Below are positions 35,350 through 45,283 of a stretch of 64,000 nucleotides of DNA, piece after piece (positions within the stretch are counted from its first letter, which is position 1; every line of letters begins with the position of its first letter). A program made the position numbers and the translations under genes. Origin of the DNA: Bacillota bacterium (lineage in GTDB: Bacteria > Bacillota > Clostridia > Acetivibrionales > Acetivibrionaceae); contig JAEWSG010000244.1 in NCBI GenBank assembly GCA_023398495.1, forward strand, positions 16,694-80,693. The letters run 5' to 3'. The notes beneath the pieces are model-generated. The model was not told where the DNA came from and did not search any database. It saw only the letters and a program-made list of their open reading frames with translations.

Positions 35350-36444
35350 TTAACCTCCAGTAATAATTGCTTCGCAAATTTTTATTGCAGCATTTCCATC
35401 CCCAAAAGAGTTTAGCTGGGGATGCAATAAACATGTTAATCTCCGTTCTACATTCATTTTGATTTCCTTAACATCAATTCGGCTCAATACATTCCATTCA
35501 TTTCCTAAAGTCTCATTCCATTCTGTTTGATCTCTTAATGTAGTACAAGGCTTTTTTAAAAAATATGCTTCTTTTTGCAATCCACCCGAATCTGTAATTA
35601 TCATATACGCATTAGCTGTTAAATAAAGCATTAATAGAAAACCGACAGGTTTTGCAATAACGATATTGTCCAAATCAACATCAATACCCTCAATCAACTT
35701 CCTTGTTCTTGGATGAATAGGAAGTAATACTGGTTTATCCAACCCACTAAGTGCCTTAAAAATCTTGTATAACTTGTCTGGGTCATCAGTGTTTTCTGCT
35801 CTATGAATAGTAGCCAAATAGTATCCTTTATCAAAAACTTTTAATGATTTCCCATTTTCAATTTCTAATTCATCCATCCACTTATCATCAGAATATTTGT
35901 TGTTAGCTACCTCAATATTCCTAAGCACACTATCATACATTATATCACCAGTATTTATAACTCCCGATACTATACCTTCTCTTTCCAAATTATAAACAGC
36001 TGTTTGTGTTGGGCAAAGAAGCAAGTCTGAAATATGATCCGTGAGAATCCTATTTTGTTCTTCAGGCATAAACTTATTATAACTACGTAAACCTGCCTCA
36101 ATATGATACACAGGTATATGCAACTTGCTAGCTGCTAAAGCACCAGCCAAAGTAGAGTTAGTATCTCCATAAACAAGCAGTCCATCTGGCTTTTCTTTGA
36201 GCAATATTTCTTCTATCCCGTCAAGCATCCTTCCAGTTTGCTTTCCATGGCTTCCTGAACCCACACCTAAATTATAATCAGGTTTTGGAATGCCTAATTC
36301 TTCAAAAAAAACATCCGACATATTAGCATCATAATGTTGGCCTGTATGAACGAGAACCTCTCTGTGATTTTTTCTAAACTCTTCCGAAAATGGCGCAGCC
36401 TTAATAAATTGTGGTCGAGCACCTATGATAGTTACTAATTTCAT
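35350..36444 (-). CDS. Non-hydrolysing UDP-N-acetylglucosamine 2-epimerase (WbpI/WecB-like)
   Basis: 364 residues of the GT-B-like epimerase family: MKLVTIIGARPQFIKAAP start, TGQHYDANMSDVFF, VYGDTNSTLAGALAA, HIEAGLRS, and DSGGLQKEA near the end. It inverts C2 to convert the gluco to the manno configuration. In this cluster it may act last on UDP-GlcNAc(3NAc)A to give UDP-ManNAc(3NAc)A (WbpI), or first on UDP-GlcNAc (WecB). The stop is 4 bases before the dehydrogenase start. Confidence 0.92.
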   Translation of the reverse strand: MKLVTIIGARPQFIKAAPFSEEFRKNHREVLVHTGQHYDANMSDVFFEELGIPKPDYNLGVGSGSHGKQTGRMLDGIEEILLKEKPDGLLVYGDTNSTLAGALAASKLHIPVYHIEAGLRSYNKFMPEEQNRILTDHISDLLLCPTQTAVYNLEREGIVSGVINTGDIMYDSVLRNIEVANNKYSDDKWMDELEIENGKSLKVFDKGYYLATIHRAENTDDPDKLYKIFKALSGLDKPVLLPIHPRTRKLIEGIDVDLDNIVIAKPVGFLLMLYLTANAYMIITDSGGLQKEAYFLKKPCTTLRDQTEWNETLGNEWNVLSRIDVKEIKMNVERRLTCLLHPQLNSFGDGNAAIKICEAIITGG

Positions 36445-36483
36445 TTCAAATCCCTCATTCTTAAACTATATTTGTTTGAACTA

Positions 36484-37746
36484 TTAATCTCCTTCAATAA
36501 TACTTATTAACTTTTGGCTTAAAACTTTAAAGTCATAATCCTCAGCTGCTTTTCTTGCATTTCTTGACATTCTTTCATACTCTTCATTACTCAGTTTCGA
36601 GATAAATATAACTGCCTTTCCAATATTTTCAGGGCTTTGACTGCTAAGTGTTATTCCTGCCTCATACTTTTTTATAATGTCATAACCCATGGTAATTGTG
36701 CTTAATATTGGCTTTCCTGACGCAAGGTATTCAAAGTTTTTGTTTTGGCTACCGCCATACTTCCAAATTTCATTATTTGAGTAATTTAAAATATTTAAGT
36801 TGGACTTAGACAGTATGCTTGGCACAAATTTTTTATTTACTCTTCCTTTAAATATTACATTATTGATATTCTCTTTTTTGCATTTGTCCTCCAACTCTGC
36901 TTTTTCATCACCATCCCCAAATATCAGAAACTTGATTTTTGAACTTGAGTTATTTCTTACATATTTTGCAGCTTCAATAATCAAATTTAGATTATTGGCT
37001 TTTCTAATCGATCCCGCATAAACAACTTTAAATATTCCCGGATTATCTAAATCCTCATCAATATAAGTATTGTTTTTTATGTTTTCTTCAAATTCAATAA
37101 GGTTAACCCCATTATTTATGTGATGGACTTTAGATATATCAATTGGACCACCATTACTTTCATCCCATTTTTGGTTTTTGATATAATCACATCCACCTTC
37201 AATTGTAAATATTATATTATGTGCTTTTTTATAAATCCACTTTTCTCCCAAATATAAGGCTTTGGCTATAAGGCTATTCTTTCTTAATGAACTATATTCA
37301 ACTATACTCTCTGGCCATAAATCCCTTATTTCGCATATACAAGGAACTGAGTATCTCTTAGCTATTTGGATTCCCGCTACCAAAGTCAAGGGATGCACAC
37401 TAGATGCAATAATTACATCGGGCTTTTCATTTTCTTTGGAGTATTGCTTAGCCACCAAAAAAATATTCCTGTAAAATGACAGCATATTTATTATTCTTTT
37501 TTTCCCATTCCCCTTATATTCTGGGGTATCAACAAATACAAAAGAAATGTCGTTAACTAAATCCTTCGTGTATTTAAAACCATTTGTATCAATTTTAGTA
37601 CCAGAAAAATGATTTGTCGATGCACAAAAGATTGTAACTCTATAGCCTGATTTAATTAAGTTTTCTGCAAACCAATAATGTCTACCGGCTTTATCAAAGA
37701 ACATATTAGTCGCATAATGATTCCAAATCCAAATATTTTTGCTCAT
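36484..37746 (-). CDS. Glycosyltransferase family 4, WbuB-like
   Basis: 420 residues. Begins WIWNHYATNMFFDKAGRHYWFA, a WbuB-type N-terminus, with EIRDLWPES in the N-terminal domain and VVYAGSIRKANNLNLIIEA followed by EYLASGKPILST in the C-terminal GT4 domain. WbuB-like enzymes add an amino-deoxy sugar to the lipid-linked primer sugar. It is placed next to the priming PglC/PglD genes, which fits a role as second transferase; the donor is unknown. Confidence 0.87.
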   Translation of the reverse strand: MSKNIWIWNHYATNMFFDKAGRHYWFAENLIKSGYRVTIFCASTNHFSGTKIDTNGFKYTKDLVNDISFVFVDTPEYKGNGKKRIINMLSFYRNIFLVAKQYSKENEKPDVIIASSVHPLTLVAGIQIAKRYSVPCICEIRDLWPESIVEYSSLRKNSLIAKALYLGEKWIYKKAHNIIFTIEGGCDYIKNQKWDESNGGPIDISKVHHINNGVNLIEFEENIKNNTYIDEDLDNPGIFKVVYAGSIRKANNLNLIIEAAKYVRNNSSSKIKFLIFGDGDEKAELEDKCKKENINNVIFKGRVNKKFVPSILSKSNLNILNYSNNEIWKYGGSQNKNFEYLASGKPILSTITMGYDIIKKYEAGITLSSQSPENIGKAVIFISKLSNEEYERMSRNARKAAEDYDFKVLSQKLISIIEGD

Positions 37747-37750
37747 TTTT

Positions 37751-38368
37751 CTATACGCCCCTTACCGGAACACCAACATATTTCCCCGGTTCAGTAATAT
37801 CCTTTATTACCACTGCACCTGCACCAATAACACAACCACTGCATATGTTGACATTGTTCGTTATAACGCTACCAATACCAATCCAATTTTTCTTGCCGAT
37901 TTTTACTGTTCCAGCTATATTAGCACCGGGAGAAATGTGCACATAATCCTCAATAATATTATCATGATCCAAACTACAACTTGTATTTATAATGCACCCT
38001 TTACCAATTTGCGTTGAACTGTTAACTACTACACCAGCCATAATTACAGTACCTATACCGATCTTAACATTAGCTGCAATAACAGCATTAGGATGAGTCA
38101 GTGACACTAATGAATATCCGTTTCTTTCTAACTTTTCTTGTATTTTCTCCCTAGTTTCATTTTTCCCAATTGCAACAAAGAAATCGTATTCTTCTTTATA
38201 TTTAAGAATATCCTCAGTTTTACCTATGACTTCCAGTTTCATACATGCCTTGATAGAATTGTCATCATCTAAAAATGCGATACTTTTCCACTTATTCATT
38301 TTTAATGCAATATCTGCAACTACTTTTCCATGCCCACTGGCTCCAATAATTAAGAGTTTATCTTTCAT
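37751..38368 (-). CDS. PglD/NeuD-like sugar N-acetyltransferase
   Basis: 205 residues: an N-terminal Rossmann-like half (LLIIGASGHGKVVADIA) and a C-terminal left-handed beta helix with IGIGTVIMAGVVVNSSTQIG and the catalytic His region SLDHDNIIEDYVHISPG. This two-part architecture is that of PglD, which acetylates UDP-4-amino-sugar to give UDP-diNAc-bacillosamine. It sits between the PglC-like transferase and the first glycosyltransferase. NeuD-type O-acetylation is an alternative. Confidence 0.88.
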   Translation of the reverse strand: MKDKLLIIGASGHGKVVADIALKMNKWKSIAFLDDDNSIKACMKLEVIGKTEDILKYKEEYDFFVAIGKNETREKIQEKLERNGYSLVSLTHPNAVIAANVKIGIGTVIMAGVVVNSSTQIGKGCIINTSCSLDHDNIIEDYVHISPGANIAGTVKIGKKNWIGIGSVITNNVNICSGCVIGAGAVVIKDITEPGKYVGVPVRGV

Positions 38369-38407
38369 TTAGAAAAGTTTCCCCTTTGTTTTATATTTTA
38401 AAATATA

Positions 38408-39040
38408 TTATAGATTTACTTTTCTTCCCCTGAAAGGTTCCATAGTAGCCGATGTGTCTGAACTAATACCTTCTCTGGCAAAAACCTTCTTTATTGTAAC
38501 GAAGATGATTTTCCAATCTCTGATAAAACTAACATTATCAACATATTCTACATCAAGAATAAACTTGTCCTCCCAGTCAATAGCATTACGGCCATTTACC
38601 TGTGCAAGCCCAGTAAGGCCTGGTCTAACATCGTGCCTTCTTTTTTGCTGTTCATTGTATAGTGGTAAATACTGGACCAGTAAAGGCCGAGGTCCAACTA
38701 TTGCCATATCTCCATTGACAATGTTCCAAAGTTCAGGAAGTTCATCAAGGCTTGTTGATCTTAAAAACTTGCCAAACCCATTAAGCCTCAATGCGTCAGG
38801 AAGCAACTCTTCATTATCATCTTTTTCATTTGTCATTGTTCTAAACTTATAAATCCTAAATATTCTTCCATTAAGACCAGGTCTTTCTTGTGTAAACAAA
38901 ACCGGGCTACCAATCTTAACTCTTATAACAATAGTTAAAAAAAGCAGTAACGGGCTAAATATAATAAGAGCTATTAGTGCAAGAAAAAAATCCTGAGGCC
39001 TTTTTACAAATTTTTCATAAAATCCTTTTTTGATTTTCAT
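38408..39040 (-). CDS. PglC-like phosphoglycosyl transferase (priming enzyme)
   Basis: 210 residues, the minimal monotopic bacterial sugar transferase: basic N-terminus KRPQDF, one re-entrant/membrane helix (~15-40), then FTQERPGLNGRIFRIYKFRTM, TSLDELPELWNIVNGDMAIVGPRP and RPGLTGLAQVNGRN. Family members attach a phospho-sugar to undecaprenyl phosphate; size and neighbours favour diNAc-bacillosamine phosphate. The start overlaps the aminotransferase end by 26 bases. Confidence 0.92.
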   Translation of the reverse strand: MKIKKGFYEKFVKRPQDFFLALIALIIFSPLLLFLTIVIRVKIGSPVLFTQERPGLNGRIFRIYKFRTMTNEKDDNEELLPDALRLNGFGKFLRSTSLDELPELWNIVNGDMAIVGPRPLLVQYLPLYNEQQKRRHDVRPGLTGLAQVNGRNAIDWEDKFILDVEYVDNVSFIRDWKIIFVTIKKVFAREGISSDTSATMEPFRGRKVNL

Positions 39041-40154
39041 TTTGCTTCCACAGCTCCTTGATAATCTCGGTTACTTTCCCCAAATCTTCATCTGTCATCT
39101 TCGTATCAGAAGGCAAGCATATGCCATTCTCAAAGAGCTTCTCGCTTACATTGCTTCCAATATAATCATATTTAGAAAAGAATGGTTGCAAGTGCATAGG
39201 CTTCCATACCGGCCTTGACTCTACATTTCTTCCGTCTAGCGCCTCCATTATTTCAAGTGGTTTCACTGGACCATTAAGAGTCAAGCATGAAAGCCAATAG
39301 TTGGGCACGTTCCAATCATTTATAGGCATAAATTGAACACCTTCAAGCCCACCAAGTTCTTTTTTATAAAACTCAAATATATACTTCTTCTTTTGAATTC
39401 GCTTTTCTAATACCTTAAGTTGTCCTCTCCCAATCCCTGCCACAATATTACTCATCCGATAATTAAACCCTAATTCACTATGCTGGTAATGCCTTGCTTT
39501 ATCTCTCGCTTGAGTAGCCCAGAATTTTGTCTTTGCAATTTTCTCTTCATTATCGGATACGAGCATCCCGCCTCCTGAAGTAGTTATAATCTTATTTCCA
39601 TTAAATGAAAATGTACCAAATTCTCCAAAAGTTCCGGTATACTTTCCTTTATAGCATGTACCCAACGATTCTGCGGCATCTTCCACAATAGGCACCTTGT
39701 ATCTTTTACAAATTTCGACAATCCTGTCCATATCTGCTGAAAGTCCATATAGATGAACCACCATAACAGCCTTTACATTTGGATATTTTTCAAAAGCCTT
39801 TTCAAGTGCATTGTGATCCATATTCCATGTTTTGTGATCACTATCTATAAATACAGGAATTGCTTTTTCATAAATAATAGGATTAGCAGTTGCTGAAAAA
39901 GTCAGGGATTGGCAAAATACTATGTCTCCTTCTTTTACTCCTACTGCCTTAAGTGCCAAATGAATAGCTGCTGTCCCAGTTGTTGTAGCTGAAGCTGCCT
40001 TAGCTCCAACTTTAGCTGCAAGCTCATTTTCAAAAGAAGTAACATTTGGCCCAAGAGGTGCTATCCAATTTGTATTAAATGCTTCTTTAATATACTCCAT
40101 CTCATATCCTTCATCACTCATATGAGGAGATGACAACCAAACCTTTTCATCCAT
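39015..40154 (-). CDS. PglE-like UDP-4-keto-sugar aminotransferase (DegT family)
   Basis: 379 residues: VWLSSPHMSDEGYEMEYIKEAF start, NTNWIAPLGPNVTSFE substrate region, cofactor contact VEDAAESLG and pyridoxal-phosphate Lys188 in SFNGNKIITTSGGG. This text is typical of PglE, which aminates C4 of the keto sugar made by the PglF dehydratase (20260-22104). Together with PglD and PglC-like genes directly downstream it forms a bacillosamine synthesis and priming unit. Confidence 0.9.
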   Translation of the reverse strand: MDEKVWLSSPHMSDEGYEMEYIKEAFNTNWIAPLGPNVTSFENELAAKVGAKAASATTTGTAAIHLALKAVGVKEGDIVFCQSLTFSATANPIIYEKAIPVFIDSDHKTWNMDHNALEKAFEKYPNVKAVMVVHLYGLSADMDRIVEICKRYKVPIVEDAAESLGTCYKGKYTGTFGEFGTFSFNGNKIITTSGGGMLVSDNEEKIAKTKFWATQARDKARHYQHSELGFNYRMSNIVAGIGRGQLKVLEKRIQKKKYIFEFYKKELGGLEGVQFMPINDWNVPNYWLSCLTLNGPVKPLEIMEALDGRNVESRPVWKPMHLQPFFSKYDYIGSNVSEKLFENGICLPSDTKMTDEDLGKVTEIIKELWKQNENQKRIL

Positions 40155-40209
40155 TGTTTTACACTCCTTGTTTTGCTAATAACGTTTATATCATTGTTCT
40201 ACTGCTCTT

Positions 40210-43200
40210 CTAATTAATTTGGGTTATCCTGACACTCTTTATTTCATAATTGTTCTCAATATATAAATGAAGCATATTTTTATCACTTTTATTAGAAACC
40301 AAAACTTCGGCAGAATAAACACCATCATTAAAATTCAACTGTTCAATTCTTTCGGACAGTCCAGGAATTCTATATGGTATTGACTTAATATTATCAGGAT
40401 CTATAAGTTCAACTTCTATTTTGTATTGGTTGTTTTGTTCCAAGCCCAGATTCCTAGTGTATATATACGGTTTCTTTGTCATATCATTTTTCCCTATATT
40501 AAATGCTCCATTGTGTATTTTAGCATCAACAATTGACTTATCACTTACAGTCCATTGATCGGGAATACCATTGCTGTCGACATCCATATTAAAAATACTC
40601 TGAAACACAAGGTTTTCTGTTTTAATTTCCTTTCCTGCTATTCCACTCTTTATATAGAACGCTTTTTCTAAATATGTTTGTGTTGTATCGTTAAAAATAA
40701 ATGGTGAAAGATTTGATATGTTTACTTTTTTTGCTTCGTCAATTATGTTTAATACTTTTCCAATGAACTCTAGTCCCTTTTCATTATCTCCGTTTTGAAA
40801 ATAGCTACTAGCCATTATATAGTTTACGTAAGCCTTGTATTGCCATTGTGCTGGAACCAACCTCTTTAATTCTACTGATTTATTCACAAAGTCAATCCCT
40901 TTTTGTTTTTCATTTGTATTTAAATAGTATACACCTAGATTCAATAAAAGGTCAGAATTATATTTCGCATGTTTCTCTGCTTTTTTTGCCAATTCCTGTG
41001 CTTTATGAATATAGCTATTTAAAACAGCTTTATCTTTACTTGTTTTGTTCTCATCAGCTTGCTTTGAAGAAATTTCAATTTTTTTAATTAATATGTCTAT
41101 AAATCCCAATTTAATATCTTGACGTGTAGAAATTGGGGCATATCCTGTGATATATTTTGTGTTTAAATAATCAAGTTCTGCAGACTTTTCAATTAACTTT
41201 ATTGCACCATCAAAGTCATTTTTTTTATACAACTCAAATGCTGTATTTGAATAATTATAAGCTGTCAAAAAAATAATAGGATAGATTAATACTACCGTAG
41301 CAATAATGATCATTGCAACTGGATGAGCAAAAATTCCTTTCTTCAACCTGATCTTTAAAACTTCTATCAAGTTTTTTATATCTGATTTTACTTTACGGTT
41401 TTTACCTTCTCCCTTACTATCTACCAATAAATATTGTCTAACATTTATATTTAAAAATGCAATCAGTTGCCAAACCAACAGGTATATTGACGCCAATGAA
41501 AAATCAAAGTCTATAAATGAGTGAAAAAATAAAAATACTATTGATGTAAATACAGCAGATGTATAAATTTTTTCGTTTATATCCTCATTGTTAATTTTCT
41601 TTAGTAGTCTTATAAAACTAATTACTATTGATATAAGCAGTAAAACCAAAAACATTAAGCCCAAAAGTCCGGTTTCGACCACCACTTGCAATGGGTAGCT
41701 ATGCGTTTGTGTAGACCAATATAAGTATGATTGATAATTGAAATTCAATATACTCCATGCTCCACCACCTGCACCTATTAACCACCAATCTTTAAAAATT
41801 TTAAATCCATCCTTAAAAAATACTAATCTAGTATTAAAACTTTTATCTGCAGTTATATTTTCAAATCTAGACAGAACTGATTCTACAAATGAAAACTTAC
41901 GCTTCAATACCAGCTGTTTAACTTCTTTGCCGCTATTTGCATCTATAACACTTACATTAATAAATTTTACATTTGTACCTGTATAATAATTTTGAAATGC
42001 TATAGTAACTAATTCACTATTTTCAGGAACAGTAAATTCTATCTCTCTTTTTTCTACGCCATCTGTAATACTTTCTCTTTTTTCTACTATTACAAATTCA
42101 TTCTCGGAATTTATTCCGCTTTCATCTCTACTTTTGATATATATTCTATATGCATATGAAGCATCTTTATTTTCCGACTTAGCATCTACATTATAATCAA
42201 GCCTATACTTTTTGCCACTAATGAGCTGTAATGTTTTACTTTTTCCTATATAACCACTCTGTTCATTCATTTTATGACTTAATTCCAAGGGGACTGAGGC
42301 ATTAACAATATAATACAGAACTATAATCAATGTAATACAAATTACTGCGGTGCTAATTGAAACTATTTTTAAATTTACCTTGCTTAAAAGACTAATTGCA
42401 AAGTCATCTGTATACCTAATAAAAAATGACACTAATATCCCAAGCAGAACTAATGGCCAAATAAAAACTTTATTTGCTTGCGAATTTGTAATAAATCCTG
42501 CCAAAGCAATTGAAAACGCAACTGATGTAATACCTACAGTAATTAAACTATAAAATCCTCTTAACTTACTTCCTTTTGGAAGTGTTATCAAAAATAATGC
42601 TACTGCAAACACTAATAGTATATATGCTCCCCTGCTTATTGTAAACACAAAGGTAGTAAGCAACACAAAGCTTGCAGCACTAGCTATAGATTTAGCCCAT
42701 TTCCTCGAAGTTATAATCAAACTCTGTGCTACAAAAAATACTGCCATTAAATATGAAGCCAAGGCATTAGGGTATTGCATTGTTGAATGTATTCTTCCTC
42801 CAACAAATAATCCAAAAAAGTTTATATTTAAATTTAAAGCCTTAAAAATGGAATTCAACACTTCAACAATTTTGCCACCAGTTACGCTATCAATACCTAT
42901 AATACATACGCCCAATGCTGACGATACTATTGTCCAAAGTAAAAATTTTTTCTCTTTTTCACTTTTGACAAAATCTGATATCATTATAAAAGCAATAAAA
43001 TACATGACATACTTCAAAAATTCCGATACAGCCAATCTTTGACTTACAGCTGTAAACGATGTTACTAGATAAACAATTACCAATCCCAATGCAGCATATT
43101 CAATAGGAGTCTTTATTAGGGTATTTTCTTTTTTAATCAATTTATAAACTGAATATAATATAAATATTGAAAGCAAAATTATTTGTGTAATTAACTGTTC

Positions 43201-43335
43201 TGGTTCAAAATAAAGCCCCCTTAAATATGGCACATAAAACATTATGAATAATGTGCCAATCAACAAAATCATCTTAAATAAATCTAAATATTTTACGTTT
43301 ACCTCATTAGATAATTTTTTAGATACTTTACTCAT
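40210..43335 (-). CDS. Giant Wzy_C-family protein with TPR and C-terminal lectin-like region
   Basis: 1041 residues. Membrane part with ~10 segments (25-345), an outer loop of ~150 residues inserted before GAGGGAWSILNFNYQSYLYW and HSYPLQVVVETGLLGL (Wzy_C signature, ~560-600), further segments to ~700, then TPR repeats (~700-870, including SDLLLNLGVYYLNTNEKQKG), and a C-terminal beta-rich domain (~920-1041) resembling a carbohydrate-binding fold. Fusion of an O-antigen-ligase core to TPR is seen in ligases and O-oligosaccharyltransferases. It could transfer the finished polymer to protein, lipid or wall. Confidence 0.82.
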   Translation of the reverse strand: MSKVSKKLSNEVNVKYLDLFKMILLIGTLFIMFYVPYLRGLYFEPEQLITQIILLSIFILYSVYKLIKKENTLIKTPIEYAALGLVIVYLVTSFTAVSQRLAVSEFLKYVMYFIAFIMISDFVKSEKEKKFLLWTIVSSALGVCIIGIDSVTGGKIVEVLNSIFKALNLNINFFGLFVGGRIHSTMQYPNALASYLMAVFFVAQSLIITSRKWAKSIASAASFVLLTTFVFTISRGAYILLVFAVALFLITLPKGSKLRGFYSLITVGITSVAFSIALAGFITNSQANKVFIWPLVLLGILVSFFIRYTDDFAISLLSKVNLKIVSISTAVICITLIIVLYYIVNASVPLELSHKMNEQSGYIGKSKTLQLISGKKYRLDYNVDAKSENKDASYAYRIYIKSRDESGINSENEFVIVEKRESITDGVEKREIEFTVPENSELVTIAFQNYYTGTNVKFINVSVIDANSGKEVKQLVLKRKFSFVESVLSRFENITADKSFNTRLVFFKDGFKIFKDWWLIGAGGGAWSILNFNYQSYLYWSTQTHSYPLQVVVETGLLGLMFLVLLLISIVISFIRLLKKINNEDINEKIYTSAVFTSIVFLFFHSFIDFDFSLASIYLLVWQLIAFLNINVRQYLLVDSKGEGKNRKVKSDIKNLIEVLKIRLKKGIFAHPVAMIIIATVVLIYPIIFLTAYNYSNTAFELYKKNDFDGAIKLIEKSAELDYLNTKYITGYAPISTRQDIKLGFIDILIKKIEISSKQADENKTSKDKAVLNSYIHKAQELAKKAEKHAKYNSDLLLNLGVYYLNTNEKQKGIDFVNKSVELKRLVPAQWQYKAYVNYIMASSYFQNGDNEKGLEFIGKVLNIIDEAKKVNISNLSPFIFNDTTQTYLEKAFYIKSGIAGKEIKTENLVFQSIFNMDVDSNGIPDQWTVSDKSIVDAKIHNGAFNIGKNDMTKKPYIYTRNLGLEQNNQYKIEVELIDPDNIKSIPYRIPGLSERIEQLNFNDGVYSAEVLVSNKSDKNMLHLYIENNYEIKSVRITQIN

Positions 43336-43365
43336 TGTTATCTCCTTTTGTCTTAGGTCTAAATG

Positions 43366-43887
43366 TTAAATGCAACCCGGTAAATCAATTAAATTACATC
43401 CAACCTCACTCAACTTTTTAATGTATTCCGGTTGCCATGCAATTAATTTTAAATTATAAATATCAGATAAGCCTATAATTTCTTCAAAACTTTCCGTAAC
43501 AATATGCTCTTTTCCAACACTATTTAATTTTATATTAATTAATTCCCTTAGATCATCTTTTTCTCCAAACACAACCACTTTATATCCGTCATAGCTTATG
43601 CTCTTTAAAAATTCCTCAATATTTAATTCTATTTCCTTCAAAAATGCGTACGCTTCAGAAATATATCTATAAGTCTCTTCAGATTTTCTTTTAATGCCCA
43701 ATGAAGTTAAATGGTACATTATTGAATTTTTTGTTTTCTTCTCAAGTTTAATTATTCCCTTGTTTACCATGTGCTTAAGCAGCACATTTATGCTTCCTAA
43801 TGATAATCCCGTAGCTTTTGCCATTTCACGCTGTGTGATTTTTGGATCTGAATGCAATTTTCTTATTAAAAGTAATTCCTTTTCCAT
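43366..43887 (-). CDS. MarR-like winged-HTH regulator of the polysaccharide locus
   Basis: 173 residues with an N-terminal winged helix-turn-helix (LLIRKLHSDPKITQREMAKATG, then SINVLLKHMVNKGIIKLE) and a helical second half, resembling the 'EPS-associated MarR family' regulators. It is the second gene of the operon, with the repeats at 45284-45329 in the operon promoter as likely binding sites. The ATG at 43887 is used; a GTG directly before it is an equal alternative. GAGAGG lies upstream. Confidence 0.75.
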   Translation of the reverse strand: MEKELLLIRKLHSDPKITQREMAKATGLSLGSINVLLKHMVNKGIIKLEKKTKNSIMYHLTSLGIKRKSEETYRYISEAYAFLKEIELNIEEFLKSISYDGYKVVVFGEKDDLRELINIKLNSVGKEHIVTESFEEIIGLSDIYNLKLIAWQPEYIKKLSEVGCNLIDLPGCI

Positions 43888-43927
43888 CACAAGATATACC
43901 TCTCAATATTAATCAATATAAATAATA

Positions 43928-45205
43928 TCAAGCCTTTACATAAAATGTGTTCTTGCATTTATCCCAATATTCTTTAACGAATACAAAACCAAAACTAGCC
44001 ATAAATCCAAGTAAAGTACTTATAATAACTATTACTGATTTTTCTGGCTCAACAGGACTCTTTGGTGCTATTGCTTCCGATACGATAACTATACTTGATT
44101 TTCCTATCTCAGCGGACTCTTTTATCATTGCTTCCTTATACTTTGCCTGATAAGCATCATAAGTTTGTTTATTAAGATCCATTTCATGTTGCAGCAAATC
44201 AAATTCCTGTTGCTTTGTAGCCAGTTCAGATTGTAATGTTTCTATTTCCTTTTGAAGTGATGCAATTTCTTTCTCTAAATTCTCGCTCTGTGCTGAGAGC
44301 GAAAATACCTGAAGTTCCAGTTCATTTACCAGTCCAGATAGAGCAACATAAACTGCATTTATCTCTTCGTTGTTTAGCGATAAACTTGAAATATCTTTTG
44401 TGCTTAACCCTGTCCTGTCCTTTATTAAGCCGCTTAATAAATCATCATTAACCAATGTCTTACTTGTAACAAGTGTTTTAGGAGTGCTCTTCATCAAACT
44501 TTGCCCATGTTGTAATGACGACCTGGCAGCACCTTCATCAACTCTAACCTGAGCTGCTGTTGTCTTAAATTCAGTTATCTTTGTGAGTTTTGCCTCAAGC
44601 TCCAGTTTTAGCTCCTGAGGACCTCTTGGCTTAGCAAGGTATTCTCCAAGTTTTTTTGATGATTCAACCATATTTTCTTTTTCTTTTTCCATTTGATCTT
44701 TTATAAACTTTGCTGAGTTTTCTGCTTGCTTTTTATTTGTATTCGTAACAAACTCAGTAAACCTTTTGCTTACCATATTTGCAATCTTTGCAGCCTGTTC
44801 AGGGTTTGTATCTTTTACACTTATGGTTATAAGGTTTGTCTTGTCAATAGCTTTAACTGATATTTTACTCGCAATAGCACTCAATGGAGTATTATCCATT
44901 CCAAGCTCTTTCCTCAAATAATGTAGTATTGCAGGTGCTTTTACCTGTTCCCTGTAAGTATCTATTGTCATTTGAGGATATTGCGATAAAGACGATACCA
45001 AATCTGTGAAATTGTTATCATCTTCTTTTGCTGATACATTTGTAATAGGCGATATCATTAACATAGTCTGAGACTCATAGACTGGTTGCAATACAAAAAC
45101 TGCTATAATAGCACTTAGTATAAAACAAACAGCAGTAACTATAGATATAATCCATTTCCCTTTTAGCATAATTTGAAGAACTTCTACAAAGCTTATTTCT
45201 TCCAT
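43928..45205 (-). CDS. Wzz/YveK-type polysaccharide chain-length regulator
   Basis: 425 residues: TM1 (~18-38), extracytoplasmic domain with coiled-coil (~165-345, EKEIASLQKEIETLQSELATK), Pro-rich APKSPVEPEK before TM2 (~385-408), the polysaccharide co-polymerase plan. The cytoplasmic tail is short, and no BY-kinase partner gene lies nearby. It is the first gene of the operon, and sets polymer length with the Wzy proteins. GGGGG and AGG precede the ATG. Confidence 0.9.
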   Translation of the reverse strand: MEEISFVEVLQIMLKGKWIISIVTAVCFILSAIIAVFVLQPVYESQTMLMISPITNVSAKEDDNNFTDLVSSLSQYPQMTIDTYREQVKAPAILHYLRKELGMDNTPLSAIASKISVKAIDKTNLITISVKDTNPEQAAKIANMVSKRFTEFVTNTNKKQAENSAKFIKDQMEKEKENMVESSKKLGEYLAKPRGPQELKLELEAKLTKITEFKTTAAQVRVDEGAARSSLQHGQSLMKSTPKTLVTSKTLVNDDLLSGLIKDRTGLSTKDISSLSLNNEEINAVYVALSGLVNELELQVFSLSAQSENLEKEIASLQKEIETLQSELATKQQEFDLLQHEMDLNKQTYDAYQAKYKEAMIKESAEIGKSSIVIVSEAIAPKSPVEPEKSVIVIISTLLGFMASFGFVFVKEYWDKCKNTFYVKA

Positions 45206-45283
45206 TACCTAACCCCCATATACTTTTCTTTTTATAACAATGATAATGTTTTGACAAAAGAATTGCAACTAATCCAATATGCT

